A model generated the notes under the pieces. It had not been told where the DNA came from, searched no databases, and saw only the letters and a program-made list of their open reading frames with translations. Below, piece after piece: positions 26,448-36,509 of a DNA stretch of 64,000 nucleotides (the stretch's first letter is position 1; every line of letters begins with the position of its first letter). The stretch comes from Bacteroidales bacterium (lineage in GTDB: Bacteria; Bacteroidota; Bacteroidia; Bacteroidales; UBA932), in contig JAFSSE010000024.1 in NCBI GenBank assembly GCA_017445755.1, positions 21,631-85,630 of the forward strand, given 5' to 3'. Both the position numbers and the translations under genes were made by a program.

Positions 26448-28868
26448 ATGACTTATCTATTTGAAATCCGATACGAAACCCATTGGGGGGAAGAACTTAA
26501 GATGAAGGTCGGGAAGAAGCTTCTCGACATGGAATACGCCGGGGAAGGACTTTGGAAGAAAACGCTGAAAGCGAGCGAAATCAAGTCTCCTTATTCCTAT
26601 GTCCTCTGCGCCGGGGATGGAATTATCAGGACCGAGTGGCGGAGCCATGTCCTGCCGCCAGTCAGCGGAAGGACGGTACAGATCCGCGACCGCTGGCAGG
26701 AGCGTCCCGTAAACTCCCCGTTCTGGTCTTCCGCCTTTACCGATGTCATTTTCCGCCGGGAAGGAGGGAAATCCTTCCGGAATCCCGGCGAAGCCCTGGT
26801 CGAAAAGGGCAACCTCATCCTCGAAGTGGCTTTCCCGGAAGTCCGCCCGGGGGAAGCCGTCGGAGTTGTCGGCAGCTGGGACGAGTGGGATACCGTCCGC
26901 GTGATGGACGACAACCGCTTCCCCTACTGGAGGGTGGAAGTCCCCGTTTCCGGCCCGGTGGAGTACAAGTATGTGCTCGTCGACCCGGAAAAGGAAGAGA
27001 TTAAAGAGTGGGAAAAGGGGCCGAACCGGACCCTTGAGGTGGACGGAAAAACCATCCAGGTTATCCGGACCGATGTTCCCTCCTTCGGAACCCTGCCGTG
27101 GAGGGGCGCCGGTACGGCGGTTCCGGTTTTCTCACTGAGGACCGAAGACAGCTTCGGAGTCGGAGAGTTCCATGACCTGAAGAAAATGGTCGACTGGGCC
27201 GTTGCAACGGGCCAGAATGTCATTCAGATACTCCCTGTCAACGACACTTCCATGACCGGGACATGGCAGGATTCATATCCATACAATGCCGTCAGTTCCT
27301 TCGCCCTCCACCCCCAGTTCATCCACCTGCCCGATGCCGGCGTACGCAGGGACAAGGCGTACAAGGCCCTCCAGGCCGAGCTCAACGCCCTCCCGCAAAT
27401 TGACTACGAAAGGGTCAACAGCGAGAAAAAACGCCTCCTGAAAAAGGTCTTTGCGGCGAAATGGCCCGAAATAGAGGCCTCTCCGGAGTATAGCGGCTTC
27501 CTGAAAGAGAACAAAGAATGGCTAATTCCCTTCGCCGTTTTCTCTGCCCTGAAGGATGAAAAGGGTACTCCGGATTTCACAAAGTGGGGCAGGGAGGCAA
27601 AATACAGTCCCCGCCTTGCCGCCTCATATCACAAGGCACATAAGGAAGAGGTCGATTTCTATCTCTTCGAACAGTACCTTCTGGATGTCCAGCTGAAGGA
27701 TGCTGTCCGCTATGCCCACAGGCGGGGCGTCGTCCTGAAGGGCGACCTTCCGATAGGGGTCAGCCGGACAAGCGCTGACGCCTGGACGGAACCGGATCTT
27801 TTCAACCTCGATTCCCAGGCGGGAGCGCCGCCGGACGCGTTTTCGACTGACGGCCAGAACTGGGGCTTCCCGACATATAACTGGGAGAGGATGGAAGAAA
27901 CCGGCTTTGACTGGTGGAAACGGCGTCTTAAGAAGATGAACGAGTATTTCGACGCCTACCGTATAGATCATATCCTCGGCTTTTTCCGCATCTGGGAGAT
28001 CCCCTACGGAATAAAAAGCGGCCTTCTCGGCCACTTCTCCCCGGCACTTCCCTACTCCGGAGAAGAGCTGCAGCACATGGGCTTCGACGCCCCTGCCCTT
28101 TCCCGTCCCGGCGTATCGGAAACCGATGTCCTTTTCGTCGAAGATCCCAGGAAGAAGGGATATTACCATCCCAGGATCTCCGCAGTGGATACTCCCCGCT
28201 TCCAGTCGCTGTCCAGGGAGAGCCAGGACAGGTTCCGCTCTCTCCATGACGACTTCTTCTACCGCCGTCACAACAGTTTCTGGAAGGAATCCGCCTACCG
28301 GAAACTCCCGTCCCTTCTACGCTCCTCAGGTATGCTTTCCTGCGGAGAGGACCTCGGAATGATTCCCGCCTGCGTTCCTGAAACCATGGACGACCTTACC
28401 ATTCTTTCGCTTGAAATCCAGCGGATGCCAAAGGATGTCCATGTGGAATTTGCGAGGACAGAACTCTATCCGTACCCCTGCGTATGCGCAACCGGGACCC
28501 ATGACACCTCGCCGCTACGCGCCTGGTGGGAAGAAGACCGCGCCTCGACGCAGCGCTTCTACAACGAGATTCTCGGCTGCGACGGTGACGCGCCGTACTT
28601 CTGCGAACCATGGATAGCGGAAAGGATTGTTTCCCAGCATCTTAAGTCCCCCGCCATGCTTGCCGTGCTGCCTCTCCAGGACTGGCTGGCAATCGACGGC
28701 GAGGTCCGATACAACGGAAACCCCGCCGACGAGAGAATCAATATTCCGGCTAATCCGCGCCACTACTGGCGCTACCGGATGCACTGCACCCTGGAATCCC
28801 TGCTGGAGAACACAGCCCTCAGCGCCCGCATCCGCGGCCTTGTCGCCGCCTCCGCCCGCGGGCGCTAG
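26448..28868 (+). CDS. malQ: 4-alpha-glucanotransferase (GH77) with two N-terminal CBM20-like modules
   Basis: Cytosolic disproportionating enzyme that moves alpha-1,4-glucan segments between maltodextrins. Of 806 residues, about 1-100 and 118-215 are CBM20-like starch-binding modules (the second has VVGSWDEWDT), and about 225-800 form the GH77 barrel. Catalytic residues are Asp507 (AYRIDH), Glu634 (SCGEDLG) and Asp686 (TGTHDTS). There is no signal peptide. It is the last gene of the miaB-glpK-glpF run and would process the sugars brought in by the starch locus. Confidence 0.94.
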   Translation: MTYLFEIRYETHWGEELKMKVGKKLLDMEYAGEGLWKKTLKASEIKSPYSYVLCAGDGIIRTEWRSHVLPPVSGRTVQIRDRWQERPVNSPFWSSAFTDVIFRREGGKSFRNPGEALVEKGNLILEVAFPEVRPGEAVGVVGSWDEWDTVRVMDDNRFPYWRVEVPVSGPVEYKYVLVDPEKEEIKEWEKGPNRTLEVDGKTIQVIRTDVPSFGTLPWRGAGTAVPVFSLRTEDSFGVGEFHDLKKMVDWAVATGQNVIQILPVNDTSMTGTWQDSYPYNAVSSFALHPQFIHLPDAGVRRDKAYKALQAELNALPQIDYERVNSEKKRLLKKVFAAKWPEIEASPEYSGFLKENKEWLIPFAVFSALKDEKGTPDFTKWGREAKYSPRLAASYHKAHKEEVDFYLFEQYLLDVQLKDAVRYAHRRGVVLKGDLPIGVSRTSADAWTEPDLFNLDSQAGAPPDAFSTDGQNWGFPTYNWERMEETGFDWWKRRLKKMNEYFDAYRIDHILGFFRIWEIPYGIKSGLLGHFSPALPYSGEELQHMGFDAPALSRPGVSETDVLFVEDPRKKGYYHPRISAVDTPRFQSLSRESQDRFRSLHDDFFYRRHNSFWKESAYRKLPSLLRSSGMLSCGEDLGMIPACVPETMDDLTILSLEIQRMPKDVHVEFARTELYPYPCVCATGTHDTSPLRAWWEEDRASTQRFYNEILGCDGDAPYFCEPWIAERIVSQHLKSPAMLAVLPLQDWLAIDGEVRYNGNPADERINIPANPRHYWRYRMHCTLESLLENTALSARIRGLVAASARGR

Positions 28869-28870
28869 GC

Positions 28871-28896
28871 CCTCCTACAGCACGGGCTGCAGGAGG
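28871..28896. other. Hairpin at the malQ / beta-galactosidase convergence
   Basis: CCTCCT and AGGAGG, with inner CAG/CTG pairing around a six-base loop, span the stop of the GH2 gene just after the malQ stop. No T-run follows on either strand, so termination activity is doubtful. Confidence 0.3.
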
Positions 28897-31800
28897 AACC
28901 AGAAGGAGAGCTCGGAAGAAGGTTTGATGCGGTAGGGTTCCATCATCCAACGGCCCCATGAATTTATACCGCCGACACCGGCCTGGCGCGACTCAAATGT
29001 CACCCAGGTAGTTCCGTTATAACGGTCATTCTCAAAGGCGAGGGGCTTCAGCGAGAGGGAGTGGAGAGGAGCCCCTTCCTGGACATTGGATGTATTGGGG
29101 CGGTAAGGTGTACCGTCTTTGGTGAAATCCAACTGCTCCTGGGAGAAAGGCAGGGCTGCAGCGGAGAAATCCGCGCTGAGGATTGCAATCCCGCTTCCGG
29201 AAGGATCCAGGACCTTGAAGGAGCGGAGACCGGAATGGGTACCGCTCTCCTGGGAACGGACATAACCGTAATGGTACTGGTCCTCAACCCGTTGGACATA
29301 GTGGCCGAAGAGGGCGCCGGAGCGGCGGTCCTCATAATTTTCCCACGGGCCGTAACCGACAAAATCGACAGTGGAGAACTCTCCTCCCATCGCAAGGCGC
29401 ATTCCGAAACGGAACATCGGAGGCATCTGGTCAAGACCCTCAGTGTCCTTAAGGAACTCATGGATCGCCAGGGTTCCGTCCGCGAGGACGAAGTATTCGA
29501 GCACAACGACAGCCGAGCCGACCGGGGCGAATTCAGTCCGGATTACATCACCTTCGCCGCGGGTCACCGAAGCCGCCTTCCACTCTGGATACTGCCATAC
29601 GGCCCACTTGCGGTTCAGCTTGGCACCCATGTCATTTTCGACGACGGCACGGCCGGTATTCGGAAGAAGCGGGGCCTTCAGAAGCTGCCTGCCGTTAACC
29701 TGATAAGAAGTAAGCACACCATTTACGATATCCGCACTCCAGGTCGCAGGACGGGGGGAAGCGACTCCGGGAACGATTCTCGTACCGGAGAAGCGGTATC
29801 CGCCGGGGATGTTCTCCAGGCGCGGCTTCTCGGCAAGTTGCCTGATGGCGGTGGCCTCCGGGCCGTCATAGACCTTCATCTGGTCGTAGGCGACTTCCTC
29901 GCCGGCATCCTGGAGGGCAGTAGCGTCCTTAAGCACATAACTGACTGTCAGATAATTGTCTTCTCCAGGGAGATAATCCTTTCCGGACAGACCGAGGAAG
30001 ACGGAAACCCTGCCCTGCGGGGCACAGGCAATACGGTCGACCGAACCGGTCCGAAGAACCCGTCCACCGGCTTCAAGCTTCCATTCCAGGCGGTACGGGG
30101 AAAGGTCCGTAAAGAAATTCTCATTGAAAATCTCCACCTTACCGTCTCCGAGCCAGCGCGTATGGATATTCCTGTACTGGTAGCGGACCTCGTAGGCATG
30201 GGGATGATAGCTCCTGTCGGAAGCGACAATGCCGTTGCAGTTGAAAGATCCGTCGGAGGCGTCATAGTCGTTGAAGTCGCCGCCGAAAGTCCAGATATGG
30301 TCCACCCCGAACTTCTTCGGATCAACCGGCCACCAGAGCGCCTGGTCGGCAAAATCCCAGATAAAACCGCCCTGGTATTCCGGGTACTTCCTGACAAGGT
30401 CCCAGTACTCCTTGAAATTACCCATTGAGTTCCCCATGGCATGGGCATACTCACACTGGATAAGGGGCTTAGGAGGATCATTTTCAAGGTAGTTAACACA
30501 CTCCTCCGGAGTATGGTACATCGGGCAGAATATGTCCGTGTTCCTCTCCAGTTCGGCCCGTTCGTACTGCACCGGACGGGTCGGGTCATAGGCCTTGATC
30601 CAGTCATAGCAGGCAACGAAATTGGTCCCGTTGCCGGCCTCGTTGCCAAGACTCCAGACAATGATGGAAGGATGGTTGATGTCACGCTGAACCATGCGGC
30701 GGTCACGGGCGAGATGGGCCTGGAGGAAGTCTTCCCGGTTTGCAAGCGTCTTGTCCGGAGAATAGCCCATTCCATGGGACTCGATATTCCCTTCATCGAC
30801 CACATAGATGCCATAGCGGTCGCAGAGGTCGTACCAGAGGGGGTCATTGGGATAGTGGGAAGTCCTGACCGCATTGATATTCAGTCTCTTAAAGATACGG
30901 ATATCCTCTATCATGTCCTCCTCCGAGACTATATAACCGCGGTAGGGACTGAGCTCATGGCGGTCCGTACCCTTGATGAGAACCGCCTTTCCGTTTACAA
31001 GGAGCTGGGAAGAGCGGATCTGGACGGTCCTGAAGCCGAAGGTTACTTCCGCGGACTCACAGACGCGCTTGCGGTCGGATGCGACGACGCGGAGACGATA
31101 CAGGTTCGGCTCTTCGGCGGACCAGAGTTTCGGAGTTGCAACCGTCTTTTCTGCCTTCAGAAGCACGTTTCCGGTCTCTGAAACCTCATATCTCCTTGGA
31201 ACGGGAATCTGGAAAGAGGAAACCTCTTTTCCGGAAGGATCTATTACAGAACACTCAACCCTGGTTACTCCCGGGGTCACCTCCGCCGACAGGGTCATGG
31301 TCCCGTTCATCGCGCCGGCGACATGGATATCCTCTATCCTCCTTTCGGGACGGGAATAGACATAGGTGTCGCGAGAGAGACCGCAGAAACGCCAGAAATC
31401 CTGGTCCTCCAGATACGTGCCGTCGCACCAGCGGAAGATCTCAAGGGCAACGAGGTTCTCCTCCCCGGGACGGACATAGCGGGTAATGTCGAAACGGGCT
31501 TCGAGCTTGCTGTCCTGGCTGTATCCGACCTCCTTGCCGTTAATCCAGACCCGGACGTTGGAAGTTGCAGAACCGATGCAGAGGACAATCTGGCGGCCCT
31601 TCCAAGAAGACGGGACGGAGAAGGTCCTTCGATACTCGCCGACGTGGTTATGCTCCGAAGGAACAATAGGAGGGTTGTTCGTATAATGGCCTCGCCAGGC
31701 ATAGCCATAATTGACATAAAGAGGATCGCCGTAGCCCTCAAGCTCCCACAGCCCCGGGACGGGCATGTCATCCCATGAAGCGTCGTTGAACTGGATCTTC

Positions 31801-32012
31801 TCGAAGCCAGGGACGCGGCCCGAAGGGTTCTCACACCAGTGGAATTTCCATACGCCGTTCAGCGTCAGGGTTTCCTGCTGTTCTGGAACGAAAGTGGCCC
31901 TCATAGGGAGGCGGTTCTCCTCGAACACTCCCGGGTTCTGCCAGTCTTCAGCGGCAAAAAGGGCTCCTGCAGACAGCAGGGCGGCAAAAATGGTAATCAG
32001 TTTCAGTTTCAT
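28875..32012 (-). CDS. GH2 beta-galactosidase, exported
   Basis: A 1045-residue LacZ-type enzyme with a signal peptide (about 1-20), so it acts in the periplasm. Order of domains: sugar-binding jelly-roll (about 45-220), Ig-like (about 222-330), TIM barrel (about 332-625), a further beta domain, and a C-terminal Bgal small-N-type domain (about 755-1040). The acid/base is Glu458 (SLGNEAG) and the nucleophile Glu521 (IQCEYAHAMGNS). It lies 11 bases after the phosphoesterase fusion gene on the same strand and may be part of that transcript. Confidence 0.94.
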   Translation of the reverse strand: MKLKLITIFAALLSAGALFAAEDWQNPGVFEENRLPMRATFVPEQQETLTLNGVWKFHWCENPSGRVPGFEKIQFNDASWDDMPVPGLWELEGYGDPLYVNYGYAWRGHYTNNPPIVPSEHNHVGEYRRTFSVPSSWKGRQIVLCIGSATSNVRVWINGKEVGYSQDSKLEARFDITRYVRPGEENLVALEIFRWCDGTYLEDQDFWRFCGLSRDTYVYSRPERRIEDIHVAGAMNGTMTLSAEVTPGVTRVECSVIDPSGKEVSSFQIPVPRRYEVSETGNVLLKAEKTVATPKLWSAEEPNLYRLRVVASDRKRVCESAEVTFGFRTVQIRSSQLLVNGKAVLIKGTDRHELSPYRGYIVSEEDMIEDIRIFKRLNINAVRTSHYPNDPLWYDLCDRYGIYVVDEGNIESHGMGYSPDKTLANREDFLQAHLARDRRMVQRDINHPSIIVWSLGNEAGNGTNFVACYDWIKAYDPTRPVQYERAELERNTDIFCPMYHTPEECVNYLENDPPKPLIQCEYAHAMGNSMGNFKEYWDLVRKYPEYQGGFIWDFADQALWWPVDPKKFGVDHIWTFGGDFNDYDASDGSFNCNGIVASDRSYHPHAYEVRYQYRNIHTRWLGDGKVEIFNENFFTDLSPYRLEWKLEAGGRVLRTGSVDRIACAPQGRVSVFLGLSGKDYLPGEDNYLTVSYVLKDATALQDAGEEVAYDQMKVYDGPEATAIRQLAEKPRLENIPGGYRFSGTRIVPGVASPRPATWSADIVNGVLTSYQVNGRQLLKAPLLPNTGRAVVENDMGAKLNRKWAVWQYPEWKAASVTRGEGDVIRTEFAPVGSAVVVLEYFVLADGTLAIHEFLKDTEGLDQMPPMFRFGMRLAMGGEFSTVDFVGYGPWENYEDRRSGALFGHYVQRVEDQYHYGYVRSQESGTHSGLRSFKVLDPSGSGIAILSADFSAAALPFSQEQLDFTKDGTPYRPNTSNVQEGAPLHSLSLKPLAFENDRYNGTTWVTFESRQAGVGGINSWGRWMMEPYRIKPSSELSFWFLLQPVL

Positions 32013-32023
32013 ATCGTGGTAGT

Positions 32024-33883
32024 TTAGAATTCAAGAAGGGTTATGACTCCGTCCATGGTAGAAGCTAGGATGCGTCGTCTTCCGGACGGGGCGGGAACCT
32101 CGAGCATCGGGTTTACAAGGGCTATTGAGATTTTATGCGCCCAGAGCAAGGAGCCGTCTTCGGAAGAGAAGGCAAGCAGATTTCCCTTGTCGGTCGGGTA
32201 CAAGACCGCGGAACCGACCTCCAGTATCGATGAGCAGCCGATTTCGTAGCCGGCTCCTGTCTCGACGGACCATTTTTTGGACCCGTCCTCAGCATTGAAA
32301 GCGAAAAGACGATGCCACATGGACTTCGTATAGACGGTTTCTCCGTCGCCGGAAAGACCTATCGCCTCGCGGGCGCAGGCGGGATGTTCCACAACAGTTT
32401 CCCCCGTCTTTGCATCGATTACATACATGCTCCGGTCCGGAACAGCAATGAAAATCTTCCCATGGGATTTCACGGGCCAGACGGCGGCTGGAGAGTACAT
32501 CCGGGACGGCTTTTTGCACTGCCAGACCCACTGAAGCTCTCCGGTTTTCGTATCGAGGGAATAGAGCCGGTTGGCCCATGATCCGAAAACGACCTGGTCC
32601 TCGTCCACATAGGCACGGCACTCCACGAATCCCTCAACATTGTCAAAGGTCCAGACCGGTTTACCGCTGCGCAGTTTCAGGGCACGGAAAACGCCGTCAG
32701 AGGCGCCCACAAAGACCTTTCCGTCGAGGATAACCGGAGATGCGAGAACGGATTTTGCGGCCCTCTGGATCCAGATGGTCTTCCCGGTCGAGGCATTCAG
32801 TCCGTAGATCGAGCCGTCGGCACAGCCGAACACGAGATATTTTCCGGAGACGGCAGGGGTCGAGAAAATCTTCCCCGGAAAGAGTCTTTCCCATATTTCC
32901 TTCCCGTCATCGAGACGGACCGCCTTCACAAAACCGGAGGCGGTTGTATAATAAACCACGCCATCCTTCCTTGCAAAACCGGCGACCACATTGCTCTTCT
33001 CCCGGATTTTCCATATCTCCCGGACGGAGGGATATTTCTCGTTCACATCGTACCTCATCCACGGGTAGGAGTCCGGGAACCCGTCGGCGTCATAGCGGAC
33101 CGTATCCGCAACCGGCTCAAGCCGACGTCCATACCAGGGCTCCATCTGGACTGCCGTATGGGGGAAGAGACGGCGTTCGGAAACCGAGACGCTGTCCTCA
33201 TAGACAGTAAATACATTGTACCCGGCCGGCTTGGACCTGTCAGTCATGGAAGACCGGCCCAAGACCGCCGGGATTCCCTCGTAATTCAGGGCCCGGTTCT
33301 GGTGCCAGTGGCCGCCTATTTCAAAGCGTACACCTATACGTTTAAGCTCCCTGGTAACATCGAAATAATTCAGTACCGACGTGTCCTGGGGGTAGTGATT
33401 GACAAAAATGCTCTTCTTCCCGCTTTCGATGCCGCGAAGCCATTCCATGCTCTCCTGGGGCAGAAGGGCGGGAGCCATGCGCATATCCGGACCGCAGGAG
33501 CAGCCGAGAAAACGCCAGCCCTTCTCCTCAAACTCGAAGTGCTCATACCCGAAAACCTTCCTGAAAGTGTTGCATCCGCTTTCGGACCACTTGGCATCAT
33601 GGTTCCCGGGAACGACATAATACCGGATTTTCAGGGAGTCGAATATCTCCTTTACGGCAACGAGCTCATCATCGGCCCCGAAGTCGGTAATATCTCCTCC
33701 GAAAATAACGAAATCGAGATCCTCCCGGGAGTTTATATCGTCAATGCAGCGCTGGAGGTCACCTACGGAATGGGACCCGAAGGAGAAGTGGTTGTCCGTT
33801 ATGAAGGCGAAGCGAACCGGCTCTCCGGCTCTGGCAATGACCCCGGCAAGAAGGGCCAGGACAAGGAGGATTCTTTTCATCAT
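32024..33883 (-). CDS. Calcineurin-like phosphoesterase fused to a PQQ-type beta-propeller
   Basis: A 619-residue exported protein (signal peptide about 1-19). The N-terminal metallophosphoesterase domain (about 22-235) has a full metal set: Asp30/His32 in TDNHF, Asp64 in GGDITD, GNHD at 93-96, His163 in NHYP, and GHWH at 191-194. The rest (about 290-619) is a PQQ-like propeller with repeated ASTGKTIW, DTKTGELQW, DAKTGETVV and EDGSLLW blade motifs. Starts at 33883 and 33880 are both possible (ATGATG), overlapping the stop of the Bat fusion gene. The substrate is unknown. Confidence 0.85.
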   Translation of the reverse strand: MMKRILLVLALLAGVIARAGEPVRFAFITDNHFSFGSHSVGDLQRCIDDINSREDLDFVIFGGDITDFGADDELVAVKEIFDSLKIRYYVVPGNHDAKWSESGCNTFRKVFGYEHFEFEEKGWRFLGCSCGPDMRMAPALLPQESMEWLRGIESGKKSIFVNHYPQDTSVLNYFDVTRELKRIGVRFEIGGHWHQNRALNYEGIPAVLGRSSMTDRSKPAGYNVFTVYEDSVSVSERRLFPHTAVQMEPWYGRRLEPVADTVRYDADGFPDSYPWMRYDVNEKYPSVREIWKIREKSNVVAGFARKDGVVYYTTASGFVKAVRLDDGKEIWERLFPGKIFSTPAVSGKYLVFGCADGSIYGLNASTGKTIWIQRAAKSVLASPVILDGKVFVGASDGVFRALKLRSGKPVWTFDNVEGFVECRAYVDEDQVVFGSWANRLYSLDTKTGELQWVWQCKKPSRMYSPAAVWPVKSHGKIFIAVPDRSMYVIDAKTGETVVEHPACAREAIGLSGDGETVYTKSMWHRLFAFNAEDGSKKWSVETGAGYEIGCSSILEVGSAVLYPTDKGNLLAFSSEDGSLLWAHKISIALVNPMLEVPAPSGRRRILASTMDGVITLLEF

Positions 33884-36507
33884 ATGATTTCTATGTCAGA
33901 GAGGGAAATCCATCCCTGGCGGCCGTCAGAGAGGGAAATATTGTACCATGACCCGACCGTATCGAGTATCTTTACCTTCGTCCCCTCGTGGAGGATGAAA
34001 AGGTCCTTTGCCGACTCGGACGATGGGGTGCTTTTGACCGAAGACACCGCTTTCATGACTATTGCTTCGTCACAGCGCTCGGATTCGGCCTTCTGGCTCC
34101 TTGAGAAGCCGAAACAGCAGAGCGAAAGAAGGAGCAGGACTATTCCCGTAAAGAAACCGGTCTTACGCGCACCCGGCGAGCCCCCGAGAAGGAAAAGCAG
34201 GAGCATCGCCAGCATGGCGGCAAAGACCAGAAGCGAAAGCACCGCCCAGGTATTCGATGGAAGGAGGTAACTCATCTTCCTTGTCCACGTCTTCAGGATG
34301 AACTCCGGAACCTCGTCGATGCGGTCCCTTGTCATGTTCCTGGCGTATTCCAGGTTGTACCTAACATCCGCCGATGAGGGGTCGAGGCGAAGGGCCCGTT
34401 CGTAGCAGAGGACTGCGCGGCCCGTCTCCCCTGCTTTCAGGTAAGCGTTTCCGGTATTATAGAGAAGGTCGGCATTCCGGATTCCGGCATCGAGAAGGGA
34501 CTGCCAGGCCTCCGCGGCGGCATCCCAACGGGCAGCCGAATAGGCCTCTACACCCACGTTCCAGAGGGAATCGGGGTAGCTCATCGGAGCGGCTTCAGAC
34601 GGCTTGGGAAGAAGCATCAGAAGCGCGGCTATCAAAGCAGCGCCGCCGGCTGCGGCAGAGGAGGGTTTTTTCATGGATGAATCAATAGCGGTAATAACCT
34701 CGACGGCACGGGTATAGTGGGTATTCATGGCCTCATGGCCTGAAGAAGGGGCATAACGGGCATACTCGCACTCGTCAAGAAGGTCCGTAAACTCCTTCGA
34801 AAGGTCTTCGGCGATGCCCCGGTCCAAAAGGGCCGCGGAGATATTCTCCTTGGTCTGGTCGGCCATATCCATGCTCAGCTTGTCGGAAATGAAACCGAGG
34901 AGGGCCTTATGAAGCTCTTCATAAAAGGCGGTCTGGAGGTTTTCGGAGAGGAAATTCCCGGCCAGTTTAAGGCGCTTCAGGGCCATTTTTGCGGCTCCCC
35001 TGTTTTTAGTCCCGCGGACATCCGCACGGCGGGCGGCGGCCTTTCTCTCAAGGAGCCAGAGGGCAGCGGCGGCGAGGGCCATGACAATAATCAAAACCCA
35101 ATACAGGGGCTTCCCGACGAGGAAACTGCTCTCATTCGAGAAATCAGGGGTCTTTGTCCTGATGAAACGGATGTCTTCCCCGAGGTTCTTTACGCCCTTC
35201 CGGTCCACGGTAAGGACATTCCCCTCCTGCGGCTGGGATGGCGAGGCGGAAGCGCTCCCTCGCGAGACCCGAAGACGCAGGGTGTCTGTCGAAGAGGTCG
35301 AATAGCGGTGGGCGTTGACATCGTAGTAGGAAAAGCGGACGGGATCTATGGAGAATTCGCCGCTGCTTCTCGGAATAAACGGATACTCAAAGGTTTTGCT
35401 GCCGCTGGTACCGCTCTTGTCGGTATTCTGGCTGACCTTGACGTCATAGGTTTCGAAGTCCGGAGGGAAAGTAATCTTCGGGGCTTCGATCAGGGAGACG
35501 TTGCCCTTGCCGCTTATTGTCACTATTAGGGATGCGGCATCATGTGCCTTGAGGGAATCCTTGCTGAACTTGGCTGAAACTGAGAAAGTTCCTACACCGC
35601 CGCTGAAGGATGAGGGCGCTCCGGCGGGAAGGGCCGATACATTGACCGTCGCCGAGGAAGTTGCCACCCGCTTTCGGACAGTTACATATTCGTCGTCGAA
35701 GAATGAATCGAAAATGCTTCCGGTAGTCCGCCTTGCACTCCTGACATTCACCAGGCATACCAGCTCGAAGGGATCTATCGTAAGTTTACCTGTTTTCTGA
35801 GGAATAAGGACATAGCGGCGGATAAGGGCGACGTTGTAGATTTCGTCCCCGAGGGTTTCGCGGCGGAACTCTATATTGGACGGCGCCTCCACTTCCTGGC
35901 TCCAGAAACCGTTGAAAGAAGGGAACTTGGCGTTTTCAAATCCGACTATATTGGCCCGCTGGTATAGCTTCAAGGTAGCCGTTACAGGTTCTCCGACTAC
36001 AACCGAAGTCCGCGACAGGGAGAGCCGCATGAAAACGTCGTCGGAAGAAACTTCCGTAGAGGATTTCGAAGAGGAGGAAGAGGAGGAAGATGCGGCTCCG
36101 CCTTTTGAGGAGGAAGACGAGGATCCGCCCACGACCTGGATGGTAAACGGTTTCGAGCCGATGGTTTCACCCTTTACCTTTGCACTCGCGGAAGGAAGGG
36201 TAAAGGTACCTGCCTTTTTCGGCAGAAGGATATACGTAAAGGTTGTCTGGGAAGAACGGCTTGTCTTTCCGTTCACGATGCTGATGCTGGAGGAGGTTCC
36301 CTTCTGCGGACCCCAGACAAGCTGGAAATCGTCCGAAGGGGACCAGTTGAATTCACCTGGGGCATGTTCCCCTTCAACGACGAAGGCAACATTGAACCTC
36401 TCCTCGAGGCCGACCACATCCGGCGCCTCAACCCGGATGGTGTTCTGGGCGGCGACCGAAAGCGCGAAAAGCGTCGAGAGCAATGATATTATCCTGTATT
36501 TCCACAT
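33880..36507 (-). CDS. BatD-BatE fusion (Ig-like, TPR and SH3 domains)
   Basis: An 875-residue membrane protein of the Bat operon. A signal peptide is followed by BatD-type Ig-like beta domains (about 20-430) with a Ser-rich linker, a membrane helix near 480-497, and a helical region. A second hydrophobic helix (about 613-630) leads into a TPR region (about 640-730), two more helices, and a C-terminal SH3b domain ending GRQGWISLSDIEII. The second half matches BatE, normally a separate gene. The ATG at 36507 is preferred because the longer frame starts with TTG at 36516. Confidence 0.82.
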   Translation of the reverse strand: MWKYRIISLLSTLFALSVAAQNTIRVEAPDVVGLEERFNVAFVVEGEHAPGEFNWSPSDDFQLVWGPQKGTSSSISIVNGKTSRSSQTTFTYILLPKKAGTFTLPSASAKVKGETIGSKPFTIQVVGGSSSSSSKGGAASSSSSSSSKSSTEVSSDDVFMRLSLSRTSVVVGEPVTATLKLYQRANIVGFENAKFPSFNGFWSQEVEAPSNIEFRRETLGDEIYNVALIRRYVLIPQKTGKLTIDPFELVCLVNVRSARRTTGSIFDSFFDDEYVTVRKRVATSSATVNVSALPAGAPSSFSGGVGTFSVSAKFSKDSLKAHDAASLIVTISGKGNVSLIEAPKITFPPDFETYDVKVSQNTDKSGTSGSKTFEYPFIPRSSGEFSIDPVRFSYYDVNAHRYSTSSTDTLRLRVSRGSASASPSQPQEGNVLTVDRKGVKNLGEDIRFIRTKTPDFSNESSFLVGKPLYWVLIIVMALAAAALWLLERKAAARRADVRGTKNRGAAKMALKRLKLAGNFLSENLQTAFYEELHKALLGFISDKLSMDMADQTKENISAALLDRGIAEDLSKEFTDLLDECEYARYAPSSGHEAMNTHYTRAVEVITAIDSSMKKPSSAAAGGAALIAALLMLLPKPSEAAPMSYPDSLWNVGVEAYSAARWDAAAEAWQSLLDAGIRNADLLYNTGNAYLKAGETGRAVLCYERALRLDPSSADVRYNLEYARNMTRDRIDEVPEFILKTWTRKMSYLLPSNTWAVLSLLVFAAMLAMLLLFLLGGSPGARKTGFFTGIVLLLLSLCCFGFSRSQKAESERCDEAIVMKAVSSVKSTPSSESAKDLFILHEGTKVKILDTVGSWYNISLSDGRQGWISLSDIEII

Positions 36508-36509
36508 AG

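Noticed and set aside
28871-28896. Bidirectional terminator between malQ and the beta-galactosidase
   Set aside because: A stem exists but no T-run follows on either strand, and it overlaps the GH2 stop codon.
29061-30428. 455-codon plus-strand frame opposite the beta-galactosidase
   Set aside because: No domain or signal; the opposite strand has all GH2 catalytic motifs.
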